From the NCBI GenBank assembly GCA_003139615.1, contig PLJH01000053.1:1-35420 (forward strand): a stretch of 35,420 nucleotides of DNA, written 5' to 3'. The DNA is from Alphaproteobacteria bacterium. GTDB taxonomy: Bacteria > Pseudomonadota > Alphaproteobacteria > Micropepsales > Micropepsaceae. Positions 25,552-33,337 of the stretch are shown piece after piece; the first letter of the stretch is position 1, and the number at the start of each line of letters is the position of its first letter. Both the position numbers and the translations under genes were made by a program. The notes beneath the pieces were generated by a model. That model was not told the DNA's origin. It saw nothing but the letters and a program-made list of their open reading frames with translations, and made no database searches.

Positions 25552-25941
25552 TCAGGCCTGCGCCGAAAGCGTGCCGTAGAGATAAAAGAGTAGGCCGATC
25601 CCGAGAATAATCAGAAGTGCTGCGAGCGCAAAATCGGTGCGCGAACCGGTGCCCTTGTGAACCTCCTCGTCGTCGATCTCGCGTGCGGTTCGCGCAAAGC
25701 GCCAGGTCGCAACCCCGATCATCGCCATGCCCAGCACGATGAGGGTGAGCCCCGCCACATGGCCGAACTCGCCATGCGGCGCCGCGATGTGGGGTTTGCC
25801 CGTCGCGGGCGCCATATAGGCGAGAAACAGGTCGAACCGCTCCACCAGGAAGCCGAATGCGATGACGGCGATGGAGGTCCGCACCCAGGCCAGAAAAGTA
25901 CGCTCGTTGGCGGCGTGGTCGGAATAGTTTCGAATCGTCAT
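25552..25941 (-). CDS. DUF202 (YidH-like) inner-membrane protein
   Basis: The protein is 129 residues. ANERTFLAWVRTSIAVIAFG at the N-terminus is the diagnostic DUF202 signature, followed by three membrane segments (about 21-44, 62-84, 103-125). The start at 25941 has AAGG about eight bases upstream. The function of the family is unknown. It lies upstream of hpnA with a 30-bp gap on the same strand and no visible terminator, so the hopanoid operon is probably transcribed from the promoter in front of this gene. The divergent neighbour at 26067 is 125 bp away. Confidence 0.9.
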   Translation of the reverse strand: MTIRNYSDHAANERTFLAWVRTSIAVIAFGFLVERFDLFLAYMAPATGKPHIAAPHGEFGHVAGLTLIVLGMAMIGVATWRFARTAREIDDEEVHKGTGSRTDFALAALLIILGIGLLFYLYGTLSAQA

Positions 25942-26066
25942 GGTCGCAACCTTAGATTTTCCGCAATGTTATTGGCAGGGGCGTCGTCCTTGTATGGTTC
26001 CCTTGCGGGCAGTAGATTTCGCAGGCGGGATTGTCCCGCAAGGGCATACGGTGGGGAGAAACGTCC

Positions 26067-26459
26067 ATGAAAAGCTACACGAAATTTGCGCTGATTGCCG
26101 GATCCTTCGCATTGCTGCCGGTGGCCGCAATGGCCGCCGATCTGAAAGCGGAAATCGCCACGGCCGGTCAGCATGCGGGCATGGCAGCGACCGCCTCGGA
26201 CATCGCCACCGTGCATATGCATCTGCATCACACGATCAACTGCATCGTAGGTTCCAGCGGCGCGGGTTATGACGCGAAGGAAATGAACCCCTGCCAGAAC
26301 CAAGGCGCGGGTGCGCTTCCGGACGCCACGGCCGCCGCGACGAAGACGAGCCTTCAGACGGCAGTCACGCAAGCCCAGGCCGGACTCGCGACAAACGATA
26401 TGACCGCGGCCCAAAAGGATGCGGCAAACGCGGCGGCAACGCTCAAGTCGACGACGTAA
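26067..26459 (+). CDS. small secreted His/Cys-containing protein, possible metal binder
   Basis: The protein is 130 residues with a GGGGAG site six or more bases before the ATG at 26067. A signal peptide (MKSYTKFALIAGSFALLPVA, cleavage near AMA-AD) leaves about 107 mature residues, mostly helical and Ala-rich. The striking part is H50-x-H52-x-H54-H55-TIN-C59, followed by GYDAKEMNPC76QNQG. That gives four clustered histidines and two cysteines, able to form a metal or heme site or a disulfide. Further His residues are at 36. I recall similar motifs in alphaproteobacterial hypothetical proteins but cannot name a family. It is probably periplasmic and is transcribed divergently from the DUF202-hopanoid operon. 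Confidence 0.8.
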   Translation: MKSYTKFALIAGSFALLPVAAMAADLKAEIATAGQHAGMAATASDIATVHMHLHHTINCIVGSSGAGYDAKEMNPCQNQGAGALPDATAAATKTSLQTAVTQAQAGLATNDMTAAQKDAANAAATLKSTT

Positions 26460-26556
26460 CGTCGCCGGGTTCGCGCTCGCCAAACGATCTTGTCCCGGCT
26501 GCCGTTGCGGCCTCGCGACCCCGCGTATAAAGTCAAGCTACAGGTGTGGAGCAGTA

Positions 26557-27693
26557 ATGAGGGCGTTTCTGTCGGCCGGACTATTATGCGTTGCACTGGC
26601 CGGACCGGCGGCGGCCAGCGGCTATTCGTTGTTGAATGCGGGCATAGCGGCGCGTTCGCACAGCGACGCAGACGAGACCATCCGGCTGATGACGCTCGCA
26701 ATTGCTGCGCCGGATCTGCCGTCGCGCTTTCTTCCCGTCGCCTATCTCGATCGCGGCGAGGCCTATGACGACAAGAAACAATACGATCCGGCGATCGCGG
26801 ATTTTACGAACTGCCTGCGGCTGAAGCCGGACAGTTTCTACTGCTATTCACAGCGCGCATCGAGCTACGGCGAAGAGAAGAAATATGACGCGGAACTCGC
26901 GGATATTTCCGCCGCGATCCAGCTTCGCCCCGATCTCGCCATCGGTTACCTGATGCGGGGCGCCGTCAACGCGGACGCCAACAAAATGGACGCCGCAGTC
27001 GCCGATTTCACGGCGGCCATCTCGATCGAACCCGATTCCATGCCGGCCTATTTCCTGCGCGGCGAGATTTATCGCCTCCAGCTTAAATTCGACGCCGCCC
27101 AGAGCGATCTCGACAAGGTCGTCGATTTGAACCCCAAGGACCCGGATGGATATTTCGCGCGCGCGCTGATTTACCAGGATCGGGGGAAATTGAGGGACGC
27201 GCTCGACGATCTGGAAACCGGCCTCAAATATGAGCCGGGCGATTTCGACGGACGCCTTCACGCGGGTCTCGTCGAGTGGGAACTGGGCCGCTTCGACGAT
27301 GCGGCGGTGACATTCGAGCAGGTCGTGAAGATCCGCCCGGCGAACGCCTATGGCGTGCTGTGGCTCGACATCGCGCGGCTGAAGGCCGGCAACGCGGATG
27401 ACGATCTGCTCCGCAATGCCGCTGGTTTGGACGGCGTCAAATGGCCCGCGCCTATCATCGCCGTGTTCCTCGGGAAATCCCTTCCGGGCCAGGCCATCAA
27501 GGCCGCCAATTCGGGCACGCCGGACATCGTGCAGAACCAGACATGCGAGGCCGATTTCTATGTCGGCGAATGGCAATTGCTGCACCGGAATGCGGACATT
27601 GCCAAACCGCTGCTGCAGGCGGCCGCCGCAAATTGTCCGCACGATTTCGTCGAGCTTCCGGCCGCGGTCGCCGAATTGAAGCGGCTGTCATGA
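26557..27693 (+). CDS. secreted tetratricopeptide-repeat protein
   Basis: The protein is 378 residues. The start at 26557 has GGAG five bases upstream and gives a signal peptide ending near AAASG; an earlier in-frame ATG at 26419 overlaps the previous gene and encodes an Arg-rich run. TPR units are clear from about residue 65 to 280: AYLDRGEAYDDKKQYDPAIA, CYSQRASSYGEEKKYDAELA, GYLMRGAVNADANKMDAAVA, AYFLRGEIYRLQLKFDAAQS, and GYFARALIYQDRGKLRDALD, each followed by a second helix. The C-terminal third has CEADFYVGEWQLLH, typical of the tail of such proteins. It is likely a periplasmic scaffold. Its stop overlaps the start of a predicted aspartic protease gene, so the two are probably made together and may interact. 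Confidence 0.88.
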   Translation: MRAFLSAGLLCVALAGPAAASGYSLLNAGIAARSHSDADETIRLMTLAIAAPDLPSRFLPVAYLDRGEAYDDKKQYDPAIADFTNCLRLKPDSFYCYSQRASSYGEEKKYDAELADISAAIQLRPDLAIGYLMRGAVNADANKMDAAVADFTAAISIEPDSMPAYFLRGEIYRLQLKFDAAQSDLDKVVDLNPKDPDGYFARALIYQDRGKLRDALDDLETGLKYEPGDFDGRLHAGLVEWELGRFDDAAVTFEQVVKIRPANAYGVLWLDIARLKAGNADDDLLRNAAGLDGVKWPAPIIAVFLGKSLPGQAIKAANSGTPDIVQNQTCEADFYVGEWQLLHRNADIAKPLLQAAAANCPHDFVELPAAVAELKRLS

Positions 27694-28658
27694 GCAAATC
27701 GGAGCGGGATATGCGCATTGGGACCGCGGCTCGTGCGTTGCTCGCGGGTATGACCGCGCTGGCGATAGGGCTGCTGCCTGGTTCTGTCGCGTCGGCCGAT
27801 CCGCAATGCCAATTGCAGCAAATCGAATCTCTCGATCTGGATACGGGCGGCGACGGTACGATCACCGTTCCCGTGAGCATCGAAAACCATCCGGCAAAGC
27901 TGATGATCGATACGGGTGCAGCCTTCAGCGTGGTCGATGAATCTTTCGCGCGTTCTGTGGGTCTTGAGCCCCGCTTCATGGGGCCCGGGATCAGCATGAC
28001 GCTCGGCGGCGGTATCCCGCTCACGCAGATCGTGACGACACGATCGTTGAGGCTTGGCCGGCTTATCGGTCTGCGATTTACGTTCATCGTTGCACCATCC
28101 AGGGTGCTTACGCCCGAGACGATGGGAATGATCGGGCCCGACGTCCTGAGTTCCTACGATGCGGAAATCGATTTTGCCGGAGGAAAGCTGAACATCTTCT
28201 CGCAGGATCATTGTCCGGGCCACGTGGTGTATTGGACGCAGGCGCCTTACGCGGCAGTGCCGATGAAGCTGGACGACAACCGGCACATCACCATTCCCGT
28301 GATGCTCGACGGCAAGCCCCTGACGGCCGTCGCGGATACGGGCGCGGCAAGATCTTTCATGAGCTTCCAGGTCGCGAAGGAGATTTTCGGGCTGGACGAG
28401 AAAAATCCCGCGCTCAGGTCGCTGGGTGTCTTCGGCATCAACAACGTTGCGGCCGAACAGCTATTTCACTATCCGTTCCAGTCGCTCACATTCGAGGGAA
28501 TCGAAATTCGCAACCCCGATATCGCGATCACGAAAGGGTCCGATGCGGACAAGGACGATCCCCAATTGGTGATCGGCATCGGCGTACTCAGGCAGCTGCA
28601 CATGTATATCGCGTATAAGGAACAGGTGCTCTATCTGACGCCCGCGGAAGCTCGCTGA
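27690..28658 (+). CDS. secreted retropepsin-like aspartic protease with two DTG motifs
   Basis: The frame gives 322 residues from ATG 27690, which overlaps the TPR stop (ATGA). ATG 27711 has a better GGAGCGGG site and a tighter signal peptide, and may be the true start. The leader ends near SVASA. Two aspartyl-protease half-sites follow: D74-T-G in LMIDTGAAFSVVD and D216-T-G in AVADTGAARSFMS. Each has a downstream hydrophobic-Gly strand (MIGPDVLSSYDAEIDF; VIGIGVLRQLHMYI). One chain thus carries both catalytic aspartates, which retroviral enzymes obtain by dimerising. Bacterial members are little characterised. The 3' end overlaps the opposite-strand reductase gene by 28 bp. Confidence 0.87.
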   Translation: MSKSERDMRIGTAARALLAGMTALAIGLLPGSVASADPQCQLQQIESLDLDTGGDGTITVPVSIENHPAKLMIDTGAAFSVVDESFARSVGLEPRFMGPGISMTLGGGIPLTQIVTTRSLRLGRLIGLRFTFIVAPSRVLTPETMGMIGPDVLSSYDAEIDFAGGKLNIFSQDHCPGHVVYWTQAPYAAVPMKLDDNRHITIPVMLDGKPLTAVADTGAARSFMSFQVAKEIFGLDEKNPALRSLGVFGINNVAAEQLFHYPFQSLTFEGIEIRNPDIAITKGSDADKDDPQLVIGIGVLRQLHMYIAYKEQVLYLTPAEAR

Positions 28659-29605
28659 CGCCGGCGCTTCACCCCAGCCACGATCGCTTCGGCTTTTGCG
28701 AATAATGCGGTATCGATCACGAGCCCCGACGCGGCCGCGTTTTCGTCGAGCTGTTCGGGCCGGCTCGCGCCGACGATCGCCGAGGCGACATTCGGTTCGC
28801 GCAACACCCAGGCCAGCGAGAATTGCGCGAGCGTGGTGCCCGCTTCCTTTGCGAGCGGCTTCAGCTTCTCCACTGCCTCGAGGATGGCGGGCTGCAGCCA
28901 GCTGCTGATGGGGCCGCCCATGCGGGCGCTGGTGGCGCGGGAATCCGCGAGCGGCTGCGCGCCGGGTTTGTATTTGCCCGTCAACACACCCTGCGCCAGC
29001 GGCGACCAAACGATCTGGGAAACTTCCAGCTTCCGGCAAAGCGGAAACACATTCTCCTGGGACCTGCGGAACAGCAGCGAATATTGCGGCTGGCTGGAAA
29101 CGAAATGCACCATGCCGGGAATGGCGAACGCCTCTTCGATATGATCGGGCGACCATTCGCTGAAGCCGATATAACGCGCTTTGCCCGCGCGCACGACCTC
29201 GCTGAGCGCGCCCATCGTTTCCTCCAGCGGTGTGTTCTCGTCATAGCGGTGGCACTGATAGAGGTCGACATGATCGGTCTTGAGGCGGGCCAGCGAGGCG
29301 TCGATCTGCTTCAGGATCTGCTTGCGCGAAAGACCCCGATCGTGCTCGCTCATCGGGGAGAATACCTTCGTCGCGAGCACATAGGAGTCGCGGGGTCTTC
29401 CCGCGAGCGCTTCGCCCAGAAGCGACTCCGCGGCGCCCTTGCCATAGGTATTCGCCGTATCGATGAAATTGATGCCGAGTTCAAAGGCGCGGTTGACGCA
29501 GGCGAGCGCATTTTCGTGCGCCACGCCCACGCCGAATGTAAGCCATGTGCCCAGCGAGATTTCGGAGACGCTGAGATCGCTCGCGCCGAGCTTGCGGTAT
29601 TTCAT
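28631..29605 (-). CDS. aldo/keto reductase
   Basis: The protein is 324 residues. The start at 29605 (MKYRKLGASDLSVSEISLGT) follows GAGG at six-base spacing. The catalytic tetrad is visible: Asp and Tyr in INFIDTANTYGKG, Lys in YVLATKVFSP, and His in VDLYQCHRYD. SEWSPDHIEEA and VWSPLAQGVLTGKY match the voltage-gated potassium channel beta-subunit/YghZ-like branch of the superfamily, and the C-terminal SAIVGASRPEQLDEN loop binds NADPH. It should reduce aldehydes or ketones in the cytoplasm; the natural substrate is unknown. It is followed at its 3' end by the convergent protease gene, with a 28-bp overlap. Confidence 0.93.
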   Translation of the reverse strand: MKYRKLGASDLSVSEISLGTWLTFGVGVAHENALACVNRAFELGINFIDTANTYGKGAAESLLGEALAGRPRDSYVLATKVFSPMSEHDRGLSRKQILKQIDASLARLKTDHVDLYQCHRYDENTPLEETMGALSEVVRAGKARYIGFSEWSPDHIEEAFAIPGMVHFVSSQPQYSLLFRRSQENVFPLCRKLEVSQIVWSPLAQGVLTGKYKPGAQPLADSRATSARMGGPISSWLQPAILEAVEKLKPLAKEAGTTLAQFSLAWVLREPNVASAIVGASRPEQLDENAAASGLVIDTALFAKAEAIVAGVKRRRQRASAGVR

Positions 29606-29624
29606 GCAGTGCCTCGTTGGGGTG

Positions 29625-30044
29625 TTATGTAGCCGAAGCCATACTGCGCCGCCACGAAAGAAGGATCGTAGCAATCCCGAGCGCCAGGGACCATATGTTG
29701 ATCACGATCTCGAATTTCATCGGGTCGGAGTGCGCGGCTAGCGAATAAAGTCCGTTTTCGACATCGAAGGTGATGTCCATGGCGGCGAGATAGAGCAGCG
29801 CGCTGCCCGCCAGCAGCCCGAACCGCGCGCCCCAGGGCCGACCCACCCACAATCCGATGCCGGCGAAGAACAGACAAACTGCCATCCAGCCATCAGCGAC
29901 CGGGAAGCTGCCTTCGAACGCCGTGTACCAGCGCGCATCCGACACGCGCACATCGCCGCCGGAATAATAGTTGATCCAATAAAGCACCGTGACAACGGAG
30001 CTGAGGACGAGCAGGGCGGCAAGAATGCGGTCGCGGGTTTTCAT
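29625..30044 (-). CDS. four-helix hypothetical membrane protein
   Basis: The protein is 139 residues with four membrane segments at about 8-26, 52-70, 73-92 and 109-130. The first loop has YYSGGDVRVSDARWYTAFEG, and the second helix starts after VADGWMAVCLF. A short Arg-Arg tail follows the last helix. I do not recognise the family. No Shine-Dalgarno is apparent before the ATG at 30044. It ends 19 bp before the aldo/keto reductase start on the same strand, so the two are probably one transcript. Confidence 0.7.
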   Translation of the reverse strand: MKTRDRILAALLVLSSVVTVLYWINYYSGGDVRVSDARWYTAFEGSFPVADGWMAVCLFFAGIGLWVGRPWGARFGLLAGSALLYLAAMDITFDVENGLYSLAAHSDPMKFEIVINIWSLALGIATILLSWRRSMASAT

Positions 30045-30088
30045 GGGAGGAATATGCGCGGATTCGTGCCCGCCTTTGAAGTCAGCGT

Positions 30089-30235
30089 TTGCCCCTCACC
30101 CTAACCCACTCCCCCTGCGGGGGAAGAGGGGAAATGTAAGTGCAGCGCATTGATCCCCTCGCCCTTGTTCGGGGGAGAGGGCGAGCATTGCGCAGAATTG
30201 CAAGTGTGTCGCGATGCGGGTGAGGGGGTCTCCCA
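30089..30235. repeat. GC-rich REP-like repeat pair, second copy
   Basis: The left unit (about 30089-30137) contains CCCCTCACCCTAACCCACTC and a CCCCCTGCGGGGG hairpin. The right part (about 30151-30235) contains CCCCTCGCCC, a hairpin around TTCGGGGGAGAGGG, and ends with GCGGGTGAGGGGG in inverted orientation. The same words occur in the repeat at 12409-12540, so this is one family present at two intergenic sites. It lies between the start of the membrane-protein gene and the 3' end of the broken VOC gene. Confidence 0.65.
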
Positions 30236-30243
30236 GCCCGCAA

Positions 30244-30750
30244 TCAGTTCTTCACCTTAAACGCTTCCCCGATTTTCGAATGCCTCAGCCCCGGTGCCAG
30301 CTCGATCATTTCGATCATGTGGCCGTTGGGGTCGTAGGCGACGGCGCAGGCCATGATGCCGGCCTCGGGGATAGAGGTGGGTTCATCGGTGGTGAACTTC
30401 ACGCCCTTGGCTTTCAGCTACCGATGCGCCTCGCGCACATTCTCGGTGCGGAAGGCGATCACGCGCGGAATGGTCGTGGGCGAGGGCGTGGGGAAATGCG
30501 CTTTCGGTTCGACCCATTCAATGATGTCCATCATCGGGCCGTCCGGATCGCTGGGCAGCACCATCAACACGCCCTTGCCGACCGTGTCGGGAATCAGGGC
30601 GAAAGACTTTCCGCTGCCCTTGGGCCACACCGCATCGCGCCGGTCGCTGATGATCTGGAAGCCCAGCATCTCGTAGAACGCGACTGTCTCGTCCACATTC
30701 TTCGCGTTGACGATGGTGTGATAGAAATGTTTCAGACGCCATTCGGCCAT
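30244..30750 (-). pseudogene. VOC/glyoxalase-family gene interrupted by one amber codon
   Basis: The frame starts at ATG 30750 behind AGGGGGA. It encodes a lactoylglutathione-lyase-like protein: LKHFYHTIVNAKNVDETVAF, YEMLGFQIISDRRD, then MMDIIEWVEP. At 30418-30420 a TAG stops it after 110 residues (VREAHR-stop). The same frame continues without shift for 57 more residues (LKAKGVKFTTDEPTSIPEAG, then YDPNGHMIEMIELAP, ending FKVKN) to a TGA at 30244-30246. The second part carries the C-terminal GH-x-I-E-x2-E metal-ligand strand of the fold. One base change from CAG or AAG would give the TAG. The truncated 110-residue product would lack this strand and is probably inactive. A sequencing error or stop readthrough are alternatives. 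Confidence 0.85.
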
Positions 30751-30861
30751 GCGGTCCCCCTGTTTGTTGCGGTGCATTAGACGCCGAACCCAGCGTCCGC
30801 GCGTCCGGCGCTGCAATCCGCCCGTCCGTTTTATGGCACGCGCCAGCGCGCCTGTGATAGC

Positions 30862-30875
30862 ATAACGTCCGTTAT
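30862..30875. promoter_or_regulatory. short inverted repeat in the VOC/LLM1 divergent promoter region
   Basis: ATAACG and CGTTAT are exact reverse complements around TC. They lie about 35 bp before the ATG of the first luciferase-like gene, next to an AT-rich TATAAAAG stretch. The AACG-N2-CGTT core is common in operators of TetR-family regulators. At 14 bp it is short enough that chance cannot be excluded. Confidence 0.35.
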
Positions 30876-30909
30876 ATAAAAGCAAGATCCGAGAGGGAGA
30901 CGGCGCCTC

Positions 30910-32142
30910 ATGCATCTGATGTATTTCACCGAACAACCGATGTCGGCCTATCCGGTCGAGGAGGCCAAGCGCGGCGGCAACATCACCTCGCTGATGTTCT
31001 CCAACAAACATTACGATCCGGTCGCGGCCAGCCGTCTCTATAACGGCTATATCGATGACTATGTGCTCGCCGAAGAGTCGGGCTTCGACGGCATCATGCT
31101 GAACGAGCATCACAACGGCCCGTTCTGCATGCAGGCCAAAGCCAACATCATGGCATCGGTTCTCGCGGCAAAAACGAAGCGCGTCAAGATCGTGATCCTG
31201 GGCAATCCGCTGCCGCTCAGCGAGAATCCGGTGCGGCTCGCGGAAGAACTCGCGATGATCGATCTGATCTCGAAGGGACGGCTCGTGTCCGGCTTTGTGC
31301 GTGGCGCGGGTGTCGAGCAGCTCGCGACCAGCGTCAATCCCACCTACAACCGTGAGCGTTTCGAGGAAGCGCATGACCTGATCATCCGCACCTGGACGGA
31401 ACGCGGACCGTTTCGCTGGGAAGGCGCGCATTACCAGAATCGCGTGGTCAATCCGTGGGCGTTGCCGTTGCAGCAGCCGCATCCGCGTATCTGGATTCCG
31501 GGCGTGGTCTCGACGGAGACTGTGCTGTGGTCTGCCCGGCACCGCTATCCCTATATCGCGCTCAACACCACCATCGAGATGACGAAGAAGTTGTGGGACA
31601 CCTATGACAATGCCGCAGCCGACGCGGGCTACAAATCCGGCCCCGAGCAGCATGGCTATCTGTTGCGCTGCCACGTCGCCGAGACGGACGAGAAGGCGCT
31701 CGAAAACGCGCGCAATTTCATGTGGATGCAGGGCGAGTTTATCGGCGTCGGCCATCCCGTCTGGGCCAATCCGACGGGCTATTATTCTCCCTCCATGCGC
31801 AAGACCTTCGTGCAGATCGTGGCGGGGCGTATGCCGCCTTACGTTCCCAATTCCTATGAGACGCAGCTCGAAAATCTGGAAATCATCGCGGGCTCGCCGA
31901 AAACGGTGATCGCCAAGCTCCGCAAACTGATCAGCGAGACGCGCCCCGGCATCATGTCGTTCTGGGCCAATGACGGTTTCATCAGTCACGCCGACGCGCA
32001 AACCTGCATTCGCCTGCTGGGCCAGGAAGTGCTGCCTGCGGTGCGCGAAATGGGCAGGGAATTTGGGCTCAACTCGCCGTTCGATCTGAACACGCCCGTC
32101 AGCCTCGATTTCTCGACCGATCTCAAGAAGAAAGCTGGTTGA
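30910..32142 (+). CDS. luciferase-like (LLM class) flavin-dependent monooxygenase, copy 1
   Basis: The protein is 410 residues with a GAGAGGGAGA site before ATG 30910. It has the luciferase-like TIM-barrel pattern: MHLMYFTEQPMSAYP, ESGFDGIMLNEHHNGPF, VKIVILGNPLPLSENPVRLA, EELAMIDLISKGRLVSGFVR, and YNRERFEEAHDLIIRTW. A late HPRIWIPGVVSTET loop is at the C-terminal side of the barrel. Members use FMNH2 from a separate reductase and O2 to oxygenate ketones, alkanes, sulfonates or aldehydes. It is roughly three-quarters identical by eye to the protein at 34130. It leads a same-strand block with an SDR and an alpha/beta-hydrolase-fold protein. The substrate is unknown; the combination would suit oxidation of a cyclic or branched alcohol or ketone. 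Confidence 0.93.
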   Translation: MHLMYFTEQPMSAYPVEEAKRGGNITSLMFSNKHYDPVAASRLYNGYIDDYVLAEESGFDGIMLNEHHNGPFCMQAKANIMASVLAAKTKRVKIVILGNPLPLSENPVRLAEELAMIDLISKGRLVSGFVRGAGVEQLATSVNPTYNRERFEEAHDLIIRTWTERGPFRWEGAHYQNRVVNPWALPLQQPHPRIWIPGVVSTETVLWSARHRYPYIALNTTIEMTKKLWDTYDNAAADAGYKSGPEQHGYLLRCHVAETDEKALENARNFMWMQGEFIGVGHPVWANPTGYYSPSMRKTFVQIVAGRMPPYVPNSYETQLENLEIIAGSPKTVIAKLRKLISETRPGIMSFWANDGFISHADAQTCIRLLGQEVLPAVREMGREFGLNSPFDLNTPVSLDFSTDLKKKAG

Positions 32143-32156
32143 TGCGTTCCGGGTTG

Positions 32157-32380
32157 TCGAAAAAGGAAGATTTAACGCAGAGGGCGCGGAGGGTGCGCAG
32201 AGGACGCGGGGGAAAGCGAGTTGACCGTGCGTCCAATTCGACTACTTTCATTTCCTGCTGCGCGCGTACCGCGCGCAAGAAGTATTTTCGAACGTTAGCG
32301 TCTTTCGAACAAATGCGCGCAGTTCTCCTCTGCGTCCCCCGCGCATCCGCCGCGCCCTCTGCGTTAAAATCTTTTTCAAC
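32157..32380. repeat. long imperfect inverted repeat with internal palindrome
   Basis: The left arm (about 32157-32213) contains TTAACGCAGAGGGCGCGG and GCAGAGGACGCGGGGG. The right arm (about 32326-32379) contains the reverse complement CCGCGCCCTCTGCGTTAA. The arms are imperfectly complementary over about 50 bp. Between them lies TGCGCGC, GTACC, GCGCGCA (32259-32277). The word TTAACGCAGAGG-CGC-GG is a familiar theme of dispersed intergenic repeats in several bacterial groups. It fills the LLM1-SDR gap and could reduce readthrough or stabilise the upstream mRNA. Confidence 0.75.
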
Positions 32381-32404
32381 GCCTTAGCAATCGGAAAACC
32401 AGAT

Positions 32405-33202
32405 ATGGGACGCGTTCAGGACAGAGTCGCCATCGTCACTGGTTCGGCGAAGGGTATGGGTGCGGCCATCATGCGCATTCTTGCGCGTGAGGGTGCGCAT
32501 GTGATCGGCGGTGATGTGGATGAAAAGCTCGGAGAAGAAATTGCCGCCGGCATCCGTGCCAAAGGCGGCGATGCCGTATTCCTGCGCCACGACGTGTCCG
32601 ACGAAGCAAGCTGGCAGCGTATTGTGCAACTTGCGGAGGATCGCTTCGGCGGACTGCACATTCTCGTCAACAATGCAGGCGTGCTGCCGCAACAAAGCGT
32701 GATCGACGAACTCCCGCTCGCGCAATGGCGGCACACTTTAGGCGTCGATCTCGACGGCGTGTTTCTCGGCTGCAAGCATGGCGTGCGCGCGATGAAGAAG
32801 GTCACGGCCAAGGGCGGCCCCGATTGTGCCATCGTGAACATCTCTTCGGCGCTCGGTCTCGTCGGCGCCTCGCATTGCGCGGACTATGTTGCGGCAAAAG
32901 GCGGCGTACGTCTCCTTACCAAGGCGGTCGCGCTCGAATGCGCGGAAGGCAAGCACCGCATCCGGGTCAACTCGATTCATCCGGGCGCCATAGATACGCC
33001 GATGATTCGCGGCCATGTCGCGGACGGGCACAGGCTCGGCACTTCGAATGAAATGATCGACTTGATGATCAAGACGCATCCGATCGGGCGCCTGGGCGAA
33101 CCGTCGGATATCGGCAATGCGGTGCTCTTTCTTGCGTCGGATGAAGCGGGTTTTATCACGGGCTCCGAGCTTGCGGTGGATGGTGGCCTGACGGCTCAAT
33201 GA
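32405..33202 (+). CDS. short-chain dehydrogenase/reductase
   Basis: The protein is 265 residues, a classical SDR. The cofactor motif is VAIVTGSAKGMGAAI (about 9-23) with TGxxxGxG, and an Asp at about residue 38 (GGDVDEK) favours NAD. The NNAG is in LHILVNNAGVLP. Catalytic residues are Ser in VNISSALGLVG, and Tyr and Lys in DYVAAKGG. The C-terminal SDEAGFITGSELAVDGGLTA is standard. The family oxidises secondary alcohols or reduces ketones. It sits between the two luciferase-like genes and so could supply the ketone they oxygenate. There is only a weak ribosome-binding site (CGGAA). A long repeat separates it from LLM1, so independent initiation is possible. Confidence 0.93.
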   Translation: MGRVQDRVAIVTGSAKGMGAAIMRILAREGAHVIGGDVDEKLGEEIAAGIRAKGGDAVFLRHDVSDEASWQRIVQLAEDRFGGLHILVNNAGVLPQQSVIDELPLAQWRHTLGVDLDGVFLGCKHGVRAMKKVTAKGGPDCAIVNISSALGLVGASHCADYVAAKGGVRLLTKAVALECAEGKHRIRVNSIHPGAIDTPMIRGHVADGHRLGTSNEMIDLMIKTHPIGRLGEPSDIGNAVLFLASDEAGFITGSELAVDGGLTAQ

Positions 33203-33337
33203 AAGGCCGGTAACGCTGCCGAACAGTTCTCCGTCCGCGCGTCCCGCGAGGTGGCCTTCGCGTCCGCTTAAGCCCGAGGCCCGCTTGCGTGGAAGCTTAA
33301 AAAAAACGAGTGTTCTAAAAAGCAACGAGGGATAAAA

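Noticed and set aside
33265-33305. Possible hairpin TTAAGC / GCTTAA followed by an A-run after the SDR gene
   Set aside because: The stem is only 6 bp with a long loop, and the run is A rather than T on the transcribed-sense strand, so it is not an intrinsic terminator for the plus-strand genes.
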